A stretch of DNA of 28,391 nt from CAYRVF01 sp964427535 (GTDB lineage Bacteria > Chloroflexota > Ktedonobacteria > Ktedonobacterales > JADMIN01), in contig CAYRVF010000075.1 in the NCBI GenBank assembly GCA_964427535.1, positions 1 through 28,391 of the forward strand, given 5' to 3'. This document shows positions 19,492 through 26,915 of this stretch, one piece after another; the first letter of the stretch is position 1, and the number at the start of each line of letters is the position of its first letter. The translations under genes and the position numbers were made by a program. The notes beneath the pieces were generated by a model. That model was given only the letters and a program-made list of their open reading frames with translations. It did not search any database and was not told where the DNA came from.

Positions 19492-21501
19492 CTAGCGCCA
19501 CCCGCGCGGTCCCTGGCGGCCACCGCTGGCACGGCCACCGAACGAGCGAGCCGGTCCACGACGGCTTCCACTGGGGCCGCGCCGACTGGCGTAAGGTGCT
19601 CGGAGCGGCGGGCGCTCGTCGTCATATCCCCGATCCCGCCAGCGGTCACGGCCCTGGTCGTCGCGTGTGCTCTCGCCGCGTGCAGCCTGCGCCTGATCCA
19701 TATCGCCTGGGCGGGCGAAGCTGGCGCGCGGCGCCTGTCCGCGGATGGTCGTGCGGTTCAGGGCCGCGCGCACCGTCTCAGCCGCATCCTCTGGCACCTC
19801 GACGAACGAGAAGTTGTCGTAGAGGTCGATGTCTCCGATGTCCTCACCGGCGACACCCGCCTCGTTGGCGATCGCGCCGACAAGATCGGCCGGGCGCACG
19901 CCCTGACGCCGCCCCACCCGCAGGAAGAGACGCGCCATCGGCCCGGTTGAGTAGCCCCGGCCAGCGCCACGTTCACTCCTGCGACCCGCGGCTGCTGGCC
20001 TGCGCCGGGCCTCATCGTATGCCTCATCAAGGGCGGTCGCGGTGGCCTCACCTGCGGCGGGCGCTTCGAGGAAGCCGCCAGCCCGGCCAGGGCGGCTCGC
20101 CTGGCGTGCCTGCGCGGCCATCTTGAACGCCGCCGCCGCGATCTCCTGTGGATCGTGCTCGCCCGCCACGTCTTCGACGAAGGCCAGGTACGTGTCGAGC
20201 TGTCCCGCGTCGAGGATCTCCAGCAGCTCTTCGCGGAAGGCGGCACGGCGGCGCGCGGCCACATCCGCCGGAGTGGGCAGCCGCAGCCGCTCCAGCGTGC
20301 GGTGAATGGCCTGCTCGATCACGCGAAGCTGCCGCCGCTCTCGTGGCGTCACCAGCGTCAGCGCCTCGCCCGCGCGTCCGGCGCGGCCGGTTCGGCCGAT
20401 ACGGTGGACGTATGACTCGGCGTCCATTGGCAGGTCGTAGTTGATGACGTGGCTCACATCGGGAATATCTAGCCCGCGGGCCGCTACGTCCGTCGCGACG
20501 AGCAACTGGGTGTGTCCCTTGCGGAAGCGGTCGAGCGCGCGCTCACGCTGCGACTGATTGATCTCGCCGTGGATGGCTTGCGCGAGATAGCCGAGACCAT
20601 TCAGCCGCTCGGCCACCTCATCGGCGTCGCGCCGTGTGCGCACGAAGACGATCGCCGAGTCGGGCTCTTCCAGGTCGAGGATACGCGAGAGGGCTTCGGG
20701 CTTGGATGGCCCCGGCACTTCGTAGTACACCTGCCGGACACGCGGCGCGACGGCCTCACGCGCGGCGACGCTCACACGCTCGGGATCGCGCAGATACTGC
20801 TGGGCGAGCCGGGCGATGCGTGTCGGGATGGTCGCCGAGAAGAGCGCGGTCTGGCGTGTCTCGGGCATCGCGCCAAGAATCGACTCGATGTCCTCGATGA
20901 AGCCCATGTCGAGCATCTCGTCGGCTTCGTCCAGCACGACGGTGTGGATGGCGCTCAGGTTGAGGGTGCCGCGATTGATGTGGTCGAGCACGCGACCTGG
21001 CGTGCCCACCACGACCTGCACACCGCGCTTGAGCGCGCGCAACTGCCGGTCGTACGGCTGGCCGCCATAGATCGGCAGCGTGACCATCTCGCGGTACTTC
21101 CCGAAGGCATGCAGCGCCTCGCCCACCTGGATGGCGAGCTCACGCGTCGGCGTGATGACGACCGCCTGTGGGAACATGTCCTCAGGCTTGAGGCGCTCTA
21201 CTATCGGTAGACCGTACGCGGCTGTCTTGCCGGTGCCGGTTGGCGCCTGCGCGATGACGTCCCTCCCCGCGAGGAGCTGGGTGATGGTCTGCCGCTGGAT
21301 CTCGGTTGGCTCGCCGTACCCGAGATCGCGTATTGCCCGCATCGCCTCAGTTCCCAGGCCGAGCGTTGCGAACTCTTTGATGGCCTGCCCCTCGTCGATA
21401 GCCTGCCCTTCGTCGCTCGTTGCCTCGGCAGAAGCGTCTGCGGTCTGATCGGTGTCTGGTTGGGTGTTTGGCTGAAGTGATGCTTCGGTTGGAGTATTCA
21501 T
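19492..21501 (-). CDS. DEAD-box RNA helicase with DbpA-type RNA-binding domain
   Basis: The 669-residue protein unwinds RNA with ATP. After an acidic 40-residue N-terminus comes the Q motif (GYGEPTEIQ, 61-69), motif I (AQAPTGTGKTA, 84-94), PTREL (118-122), DEAD (191-194), SAT (222-224), and the C-lobe ARGLDIPDVSHVINYDLP with HRIGRTGR (366-373). Around 535-600 a DbpA/CsdA-type RNA-binding domain reads ARLFLRVGRRQGVRPADLVG and YDNFSFVEVPEDAA. The final 60 or so residues are Arg/Gly/Ser-rich. This order matches CsdA/DeaD helicases of ribosome assembly and cold shock. The ATG at 21499-21501 has only a distant purine-rich site; I chose it because the upstream extension is not protein-like and a strong promoter sits about 120 bases upstream. 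Confidence 0.95.
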   Translation of the reverse strand: MNTPTEASLQPNTQPDTDQTADASAEATSDEGQAIDEGQAIKEFATLGLGTEAMRAIRDLGYGEPTEIQRQTITQLLAGRDVIAQAPTGTGKTAAYGLPIVERLKPEDMFPQAVVITPTRELAIQVGEALHAFGKYREMVTLPIYGGQPYDRQLRALKRGVQVVVGTPGRVLDHINRGTLNLSAIHTVVLDEADEMLDMGFIEDIESILGAMPETRQTALFSATIPTRIARLAQQYLRDPERVSVAAREAVAPRVRQVYYEVPGPSKPEALSRILDLEEPDSAIVFVRTRRDADEVAERLNGLGYLAQAIHGEINQSQRERALDRFRKGHTQLLVATDVAARGLDIPDVSHVINYDLPMDAESYVHRIGRTGRAGRAGEALTLVTPRERRQLRVIEQAIHRTLERLRLPTPADVAARRRAAFREELLEILDAGQLDTYLAFVEDVAGEHDPQEIAAAAFKMAAQARQASRPGRAGGFLEAPAAGEATATALDEAYDEARRRPAAAGRRSERGAGRGYSTGPMARLFLRVGRRQGVRPADLVGAIANEAGVAGEDIGDIDLYDNFSFVEVPEDAAETVRAALNRTTIRGQAPRASFARPGDMDQAQAARGESTRDDQGRDRWRDRGYDDERPPLRAPYASRRGPSGSRRGPARSFGGRASGGRQGPRGWR

Positions 21502-21625
21502 AAGCAATGAAATCTTCTCTGCTCTTCCCAAGAATTCAATGACGACAATCTGAGCATATTCTGCGCCATCGAGGCGTATCGTGGAGCGACGCATATCGTA
21601 GCGGGTGAACCTGCGCAACCTAACG

Positions 21626-21654
21626 AGTATACGACGTCTCCTTCATATGGTCAA
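21626..21654 (-). promoter_or_regulatory. Strong sigma70-type promoter of the DEAD-box helicase
   Basis: On the minus strand TTGACC (21649-21654) and TATACT (21626-21631) are each 5 of 6 matches to consensus with a 17-base spacer. Initiation near 21619 gives a leader of about 118 bases, long enough for cold-shock type control. Confidence 0.75.
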
Positions 21655-21737
21655 GTCGGGAGGATGCCATCGCCCCTCGCCCACCGATTCCTTGTCTATG
21701 ACGAGGGCGTAGCGCCGGTGGGCGGCTCGGAATGCGG

Positions 21738-21743
21738 TATAGT
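21738..21743 (+). promoter_or_regulatory. -10 element of the GDPD gene
   Basis: TATAGT is a good -10 match 65 bases before the GDPD start. The same hexamer occurs before the acs region (24060-24065) and the epoxide hydrolase (26783-26788). No clear -35 is present. Confidence 0.4.
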
Positions 21744-21807
21744 GACGCTTGCGAGGGGTGCAACGGGTGCGTCGGCGTGGCGGCAGTCAGGGGGGAGAAG
21801 GAAGACT

Positions 21808-22656
21808 ATGCGGTCGGTGCAGACCGGACAGTTCGCGCGCCCGTATCTGGCGTATGAGGAGCGGCCGCTGTTCTTCGCGCATCGCGGTGGCTCGCTGCTC
21901 GCGCCCGAGAATACCCTGCCTGCCTTCGAGCGTGGCGCTGCCCTGGGTGCCGACGCGCTCGAGCTCGACATCCAGATGACGCGCGACGGGCGGCTCGTGG
22001 TGTCGCACGACGAGACAATTGACCGCACGACCGACGGCACTGGCCCGGTGTCGTCCTACACCTACGACGAGCTGCGGCGGTTCGACGCCGGATATCGCTT
22101 CACGCCGGACGGCGGAGCGACCTTCCCCTTTCGCGGCCAGGGTATCACGATTCCGCTCTTTAGCGACGTGCTGGAGCGCTTCCCCACGCTGCGTATCAAT
22201 GTTGACCTCAAAGAAAGCACAGCGGAGCGTGAGGCGGCGTTCTGGCGCCTGCTGCAGGATTTCGCGGCGGAGGACCGCGTGCTCGCTGGATGTTTCGAGC
22301 ATGCTCCGCTGGCGCGCTTCAGGCGGCTCTGTGAGGGTCGGGTCGCGACCTCCGCCAGCCGCCCCGAGGTGCGCAACTTCGTGCTGGCGGCGCTCTCGCA
22401 TACGACCCGGCTGGCGTTGCGTCCGATGTACGACGCGCTGCAGGTGCCCGAGACGGCTGGGGCGCTGCGGATCGTCTCACTCACCACCGTGACGGCGGCG
22501 CACCGTATGGGCCTTGCCGTCCATGTGTGGACGGTGGATGAGCGCGAGGGGATGGAACGGCTGCTGGACCTTGGCGTCGACGGGCTGATGTCGGACCGGC
22601 CCGACGTGCTGGCCGATGTGCTCGACGACCGGGCGCAACGGGGTACAATGCGCTAG
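21808..22656 (+). CDS. Glycerophosphodiester phosphodiesterase
   Basis: The enzyme splits glycerophosphodiesters into glycerol-3-phosphate and an alcohol. The 282-residue protein (ATG at 21808, AGAAGGA upstream) has the GDPD signature FAHRGGSLLAPENTLPAFERG, with His25, Arg26, Glu34 and Asn35. ALELDIQMTRDGRLVVSHDE follows, with Glu52 and Asp54 for metal and His67 as the second catalytic histidine. DRTTDGTGPV and the barrel strand RINVDLKE come next. The C-terminus closes the TIM barrel with HVWTVDEREGMERLLDLGVDG and LMSDRPD. No signal peptide is present, so it is probably cytoplasmic (UgpQ-like). The longer upstream frame is rejected as not protein-like. Confidence 0.93.
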   Translation: MRSVQTGQFARPYLAYEERPLFFAHRGGSLLAPENTLPAFERGAALGADALELDIQMTRDGRLVVSHDETIDRTTDGTGPVSSYTYDELRRFDAGYRFTPDGGATFPFRGQGITIPLFSDVLERFPTLRINVDLKESTAEREAAFWRLLQDFAAEDRVLAGCFEHAPLARFRRLCEGRVATSASRPEVRNFVLAALSHTTRLALRPMYDALQVPETAGALRIVSLTTVTAAHRMGLAVHVWTVDEREGMERLLDLGVDGLMSDRPDVLADVLDDRAQRGTMR

Positions 22657-22759
22657 AGAGACCACAACGCGGCGGCCTTTCAGGATGTCTGAGTACACGT
22701 AGAGCACTGTGATCCACGCGAGGCACTCCAGCGCGGACCGAAGACGAGGGTGAAACGGG

Positions 22760-23761
22760 ATGGCTGGTAGCACACAGAGAACGGTCAAGTGGGCACGCCG
22801 TGCGCGTCGTGTGGCGTTTGGAGCGGGGGTCCTCTCGGGGCTGGCGGCGGCGAGCGGAGCGGGCATTGGCTATGTCGTCGCGGCGACGCTGACGCGGCCA
22901 AGCCGTGCCACACCGAACGATCTCTATACGATGACGCCGTTTGAGACGGGCGCGGACTATGAGGAAGTCACCTTTCCGACGGCGAGCGGTCACCATATCG
23001 TGCAGGGCTGGTGGTTCCTGCGGCCCGAGACGACTCGGGTGGTCGTTGGGTGTACCGGGTATCGGGGCACGAAGTCCGAACTGATCGGCATCGGCACTGC
23101 TCTCTGGCGTGCCGGATTCAACGTGCTGCTCTTCGACTATTTCGGCCACGGAGCCGACCGTGGCGCGCCGATCACGCTGGCCTACCGCGAGCTGCAAGAC
23201 TTCTATGCCGCGCTCGCATACGTGAAGGCGCGGATGCCCGCTGCGCGTATCGGCGTCATCGGCTTCTCGATGGGCGCGTCGATTGCCATTATGGGGTCGG
23301 CCCATCGGCCCGAGGTGCGTGCGGTTGTCGCCGATAGCTCGTTCGCGACACACGCCGAGGTGGTGATGCACAACGTGCAGCGCGTGCTGCATGTCTCGAG
23401 CGCGCCTTTCCTTCCCATCGCCGACTACTTCCTCGAACGGCTGGCGGGCTACAGCAGCCGCGATGTGACGCCGATCCGCGATATTGCGGCGATCTCGCCA
23501 CGGCCGCTGCTGCTCTTCCACGGCGCCGCCGACGAGATTATCCCCGTCGAGCATGGCTACCAGCTCTACGAGGCGGCGGGCGAGCCGAAGGAGCTCGTCA
23601 TCGCCGAAGGCGCGCCGCACTGCGGAGCCTATTTTTTGAACCGCTCCGGTTATTGTGAGAAGGTCGCCCGCTTCTTCGCGTGCGCCCTCGCCGAGCCGGA
23701 CGCCGACGCGCAGGAGCCATCCGTCTCCATCGAGCGTGCCGCGCACCGCGACTCGGCGTAG
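22760..23761 (+). CDS. Alpha/beta hydrolase, N-terminally membrane-anchored
   Basis: The 333-residue protein begins with a basic stretch (VKWARRARR) and a hydrophobic segment at about 19-42, acting as a signal anchor. The hydrolase fold follows: TRVVVGCTGYRGTKSE as the oxyanion-hole region, NVLLFDYFGHGADRG, then the nucleophile elbow GFSMGAS with Ser170. The acid is in HGAADEIIP (Asp258), and APHCGAYF carries His287. These match the triad of BAAT/DLH-like or esterase-type hydrolases, close to proteins annotated as YqkD/YtmA-like. Substrate is unknown. GAGGGTG lies upstream of the ATG at 22760. It follows the GDPD gene by about 100 bases and may be co-transcribed, although a TACAAT near 22646 could be its own -10. 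Confidence 0.9.
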   Translation: MAGSTQRTVKWARRARRVAFGAGVLSGLAAASGAGIGYVVAATLTRPSRATPNDLYTMTPFETGADYEEVTFPTASGHHIVQGWWFLRPETTRVVVGCTGYRGTKSELIGIGTALWRAGFNVLLFDYFGHGADRGAPITLAYRELQDFYAALAYVKARMPAARIGVIGFSMGASIAIMGSAHRPEVRAVVADSSFATHAEVVMHNVQRVLHVSSAPFLPIADYFLERLAGYSSRDVTPIRDIAAISPRPLLLFHGAADEIIPVEHGYQLYEAAGEPKELVIAEGAPHCGAYFLNRSGYCEKVARFFACALAEPDADAQEPSVSIERAAHRDSA

Positions 23762-23786
23762 GAAGCAACGTTCTCAGTGGGAAGCT

Positions 23787-23818
23787 CCCTCTCCCTCAGT
23801 GTCACCTGGAGGAGAGGG
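23787..23818 (+). terminator. Hairpin after the alpha/beta hydrolase gene
   Basis: CCCTCTCC (23787-23794) pairs with GGAGAGGG (23811-23818) around a 16-base loop, 25 bases after the stop codon. There is no T-run, so it may be a weak terminator. Confidence 0.4.
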
Positions 23819-23845
23819 TGCAGACGCGGGCGACAGCGGGCGACG

Positions 23846-24018
23846 GTGGTGAAGTTACGCGAGAGGAAGTGCTGGCAGATAGAGCTCGTCAAGCGCCCCG
23901 ATTCCTACGGCACACGCGTCGTCGTCTACCCCACCGCTGGATTGTCGAGCGCACCATGGGTTGGGTGGCCTGGTTCGCTCGTCGTCACTGGCCGTGCCGC
24001 AGCGTGATCCTGTGATGC
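23846..24018 (+). pseudogene. Frameshifted IS5-family transposase C-terminal fragment
   Basis: One frame reads CWQIELVKRPDSYGTRVVV (to about 23930), and the next reads PHRWIVERTMGWVAWFARRHW (from about 23931). Joined, they match the end of IS5-type DDE transposases, where a strand ending FVVLP leads into PRRWVVERTFAWL, the block with the catalytic Glu. A shift near the CTACCCCACC run splits the frames. Only about 55 residues remain, with no earlier DDE part and no terminal repeats that I can find. The call rests on this well-known motif; the fragment is dead. Confidence 0.6.
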
Positions 24019-24059
24019 GACACTGCGCCGCGACGGTGATGGCGCGGAGCGGCAGATGG

Positions 24060-24065
24060 TATAGT
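24060..24065 (+). promoter_or_regulatory. -10-like element upstream of acs
   Basis: TATAGT (24060-24065), with TACAAT close behind (24069-24074), gives two -10 options about 255 bases before acs. A transcript from here would include the short open frame at 24112-24180. Confidence 0.35.
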
Positions 24066-24111
24066 AGCTACAATATCCGGCCCTGATGGATGGTGATGAA
24101 CAGGAGTGCCC

Positions 24112-24180
24112 ATGCGCCCTGTCTCGCCCGTTGCCACTCCCGACCGCTACCAGACCCACCAGGTTGCGGGCTGCACCTAG
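24112..24180 (+). CDS. Possible 22-residue leader peptide before acs
   Basis: An ATG with AGGAG 5 bases upstream opens a 22-residue frame (MRPVSPVATPDRYQ at its start, ending VAGCT) that stops 143 bases before acs. The strong ribosome-binding site and position behind a -10 element fit a leader peptide. The sequence has no obvious run of one regulatory amino acid. It could equally be chance. Confidence 0.35.
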   Translation: MRPVSPVATPDRYQTHQVAGCT

Positions 24181-24323
24181 CTCTGATCTCCACACAGATA
24201 CGTGATACTGCCGTATCGTCAGCATACCTGAGACTTGTCGCTGCCAGCCCACTGCTTTGTCCCACCGGGCGTACGGTCTCGAGCGGATGAAACCCTCGCG
24301 CCTAGTGATTGGAGGGAAAGCAA

Positions 24324-26225
24324 ATGGAAGTCATCAGTCCCGTGGTGCGTCGCTGGCGTGAGGATGGCGAGCGCGATCCGGTCGCGTTCTGGGCGCGCGC
24401 CGCCGAGGAGCTCCCCTGGTTCCGCCACTGGGATGTGGCGTACGAAGCAAGCCCGCCGACCTTTCGCTGGTTCATCGGCGCACAGACCAACCTGAGTTAC
24501 AATTGCCTCGATCACCACGTCAAACGTGGCTGGGGTGGGCATGCCGCGCTGATCGCCTTGAACGAGCGGGGCGAGCGGGTGGTATACACCTACGCGGAGC
24601 TGTTGGAGGAGGTCAAGGCAATTGCGGCCGCGCTGCGCGGGCAGGGAGTGCAGCGTGGCGATCGGGTGGCGGTCTATATGCCCACCTGTGCCGAGGCCAT
24701 CGCGCTGCTGCTCGCCTGCACACGCATCGGCGCGATTCACATCGTCGTCTTCGCGGGCTTCGGCAGTGGCGCGTTGAGCGAGCGCATCCAGCTAGCGGGA
24801 GCGAAGATCGTGTTCACCGCGGACCTCACCTGGCGGAAGGGCAAGGAGGTCCAGCTAAAGGAGATCGCGGACGAGGCGGTGGCCAAGGCGGGCGGGCTGG
24901 TGACGCGGGTCGTCGTGCTCGGCCGATCGGCCACCTCAGTTTCCCTGACCGCTGGCCGCGACATCACCTGGGAGGACTTCCTGGCTGGCGGGGCTGGCCA
25001 AAGCACAAACTATGCGGTGATGGAGGCCAACGATCCCGCGTACATCCTGGCGACCTCCGGCACGACGGCCAAGCCCAAGCTCGCGGTACATACGCATGGC
25101 GCCTATCAGGTCGGCATCTACAGTCAGGGGCAGTGGTGCTTCGGGCTCCGGCCGACTGATGTCTGGTGGTCCACGTCAGACATCGGCTGGGTAGTCGGGC
25201 ACAGCTACATTGTCTACGCGCCGCTCATCACAGGCTGCACCACGATCGCTTACGAAGGAGCACTGGACTATCCCAGTCCCGAGGCCTTCTATCGGCATCT
25301 CGAACAGGAACACGTGACGGGCGTCTTCACCTCCCCGACGGCCGTGCGACTGCTGCTGCGTTACGGTGCGGACGCGGCCGCGGCCAGCGATCTCTCCTCG
25401 GTGGAGCGCGTCGTCTGTGCCGGTGAGCCACTGAATCCGCCCGCCTGGGAATGGCTTCAGAAGGAGGTATTCAAGGACCGAGTGCCGGTGATTGATCACA
25501 TGTGGCAGACCGAGACCGGTGGCCCAGTCTTCGGCAATCCGTATGGCCTGGGATTGCTCCCGATCAAGCCGGGATCGGCGGGCATTCCGATGCCAGGGAT
25601 CTCGGCAGCGGTGATGACGCCAGATGGCGAACCGTGTGGCGTCGACGAGCAAGGGATCGTCGTGCTGCGGCATCCCTTCCCTGGGTTGACGGCGTCGCTG
25701 TGGGGCGAGCCAGAGCGCTATGGCACCGACTACTGGAGTCGCATCCGCGGCGTGTACTTCACGGGCGATGCGGCGAGCGTCGACGCGGACGGGTATTTCT
25801 GGTTCAAGGGGCGCGCCGACGAGATCATCAAGATTGCGGGCCACCGGATTGGCACCATCGAGGTCGAGTCGGCGCTGCTCACCCATCCGGCTGTCGCGGA
25901 GGCAGGCGTGACGGGGCGTCCAGATGAGCTACGTGGCGAGGTCATCACGGCCTTCGTGGTGCTGCGGCAGGGCTACCAGCCGTCGGAGAACCTCAAACAA
26001 GAGCTGCTGGCGACCGCGCGCCATGAGCTCGGACCAGTGGCAGTGATCGGGGAACTGAACATCGTGCAGTCACTTCCCAAGACGCGCAGCGGCAAGATCA
26101 TGCGGCGTGTCCTCAAGGCGGTAACACTCGACCGTGATCCCGGCGATATCTCCACGATCGAGGACGAGGGCTCGGTCGAGGATGCTCGCGTGGCCTGGCA
26201 ACAGATGCGTGTAACCGTCCACTGA
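24324..26225 (+). CDS. acs: Acetyl-CoA synthetase-type AMP-forming acyl-CoA ligase
   Basis: The enzyme activates a short-chain acid (acetate or propionate) to its CoA ester via an acyl-adenylate. The 633-residue protein (ATG at 24324, GGAGGG 6 bases upstream) shows FIGAQTNLSYNCLDHHV and the acs marker VFAGFGSGALSERI. The phosphate loop TSGTTAKPK (244-252) follows, then WWSTSDIGWVVGHSYIVYAPL, the substrate-pocket MWQTETGG, the hinge region YFTGDAASVDADGYFWFKGR with IIKIAGHRI, and Lys591 in KTRSGKIMRR, the lysine that is acetylated to switch the enzyme off. The phosphate loop departs from the usual TGKPKGV (here TAKPKLAV). Length is typical. Acetate or propionate preference cannot be told. Confidence 0.93.
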   Translation: MEVISPVVRRWREDGERDPVAFWARAAEELPWFRHWDVAYEASPPTFRWFIGAQTNLSYNCLDHHVKRGWGGHAALIALNERGERVVYTYAELLEEVKAIAAALRGQGVQRGDRVAVYMPTCAEAIALLLACTRIGAIHIVVFAGFGSGALSERIQLAGAKIVFTADLTWRKGKEVQLKEIADEAVAKAGGLVTRVVVLGRSATSVSLTAGRDITWEDFLAGGAGQSTNYAVMEANDPAYILATSGTTAKPKLAVHTHGAYQVGIYSQGQWCFGLRPTDVWWSTSDIGWVVGHSYIVYAPLITGCTTIAYEGALDYPSPEAFYRHLEQEHVTGVFTSPTAVRLLLRYGADAAAASDLSSVERVVCAGEPLNPPAWEWLQKEVFKDRVPVIDHMWQTETGGPVFGNPYGLGLLPIKPGSAGIPMPGISAAVMTPDGEPCGVDEQGIVVLRHPFPGLTASLWGEPERYGTDYWSRIRGVYFTGDAASVDADGYFWFKGRADEIIKIAGHRIGTIEVESALLTHPAVAEAGVTGRPDELRGEVITAFVVLRQGYQPSENLKQELLATARHELGPVAVIGELNIVQSLPKTRSGKIMRRVLKAVTLDRDPGDISTIEDEGSVEDARVAWQQMRVTVH

Positions 26226-26680
26226 ACCTGGCGAACACGATGGTGGGTCCATAAGAAGGTCGACAGTTCAACCGCGCCGGAATTGGCGCTTCGTGAGGTG
26301 ACCACGAGCGTTACGACGCGCTCACATTCAAGAGGTACGGTATCGGCATGCGACTGGAGAGCAGCTCTACAGCGGCTTTCCGGTGCTTTCAGAGACCGGG
26401 AGCGTTGGTGTACGCTGGTCCCGCTCGCTGGAGAGCGTGTCCGAGCCCGTCAGTATCAGCCGCAAGGCACATAGCTGATATTTGGCGCTCGCGCGTGCCG
26501 ATGTGCCGGCGCAGACTTTACCCATAACAAGCAACGAGATAGGCATCGCCGTGGGGGCTGGATGTGTCCGCCGCCCTGGCCACTGGCGAGCGCATCCACA
26601 TGCCCGCATGCTACCGTACGGTCAAGCCTAGGCCGTTTCTCGGGTTCATAGCCGCCGCTGGCCGCGGAGGCACGTATCGA

Positions 26681-26723
26681 CCCCATCCCCCAGTCGAGCC
26701 GAGACCTCACCAGCGGGATGGGG
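26681..26723. repeat. Perfect 9-bp inverted repeat
   Basis: CCCCATCCC (26681-26689) and GGGATGGGG (26715-26723) are perfect reverse complements separated by 25 bases. They lie about 60 bases before a -10-like element. This may be an operator or a hairpin; it is too far from acs to be its terminator. Confidence 0.4.
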
Positions 26724-26782
26724 AATGTCCTGATCTCCCTACGACTCACCCTAGTGACGGGGCGCATGGACCTCTACGGCGC

Positions 26783-26788
26783 TATAGT
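26783..26788 (+). promoter_or_regulatory. -10 element of the epoxide hydrolase genes
   Basis: TATAGT lies 128 bases before the first epoxide hydrolase gene and matches the -10 hexamers used before two other genes in the window. The -35 position is poor. Confidence 0.35.
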
Positions 26789-26915
26789 GGCGGATGTCGC
26801 ATCTCGGCGATACCCAGACGGTGCACACCAAGGACGTGGTGTTCGGTCACAGTGATGCACCGGCAGAGCGCTGTGCCGGTACGACGCAGTTCCAGCACGG
26901 AGCAAGGAGATTCCC

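Larger units (their letters stand above)
21502..21807. other. Divergent region between DEAD-box helicase and GDPD genes
   Basis: It holds the helicase promoter and its roughly 118-base leader on the minus strand, and a -10-like TATAGT (21738-21743) on the plus strand facing the glycerophosphodiesterase gene. Upstream in-frame extensions of both genes are open but unlike protein. Confidence 0.6.
23762..24323. other. Intergenic region with IS remnant and acs leader
   Basis: No intact large gene is visible. From left to right it holds a hairpin (23787-23818), a frameshifted IS5-type transposase fragment (about 23846-24018), a -10-like TATAGT (24060-24065) and a short open frame with a good ribosome-binding site (24112-24180). 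Confidence 0.6.
26226..26915. other. Gene-poor region between acs and epoxide hydrolase genes
   Basis: Nearly 700 bases with no convincing gene on either strand. A perfect inverted repeat CCCCATCCC (26681-26689)/GGGATGGGG (26715-26723) and a -10-like TATAGT (26783-26788) before the epoxide hydrolase are the only clear signals. A degenerate insertion remnant is possible, but I recognise no motif. Confidence 0.55.

Noticed and set aside
22481..23746. Minus-strand frame of 421 codons
   Set aside because: Antisense to the alpha/beta hydrolase, which has a complete catalytic triad.
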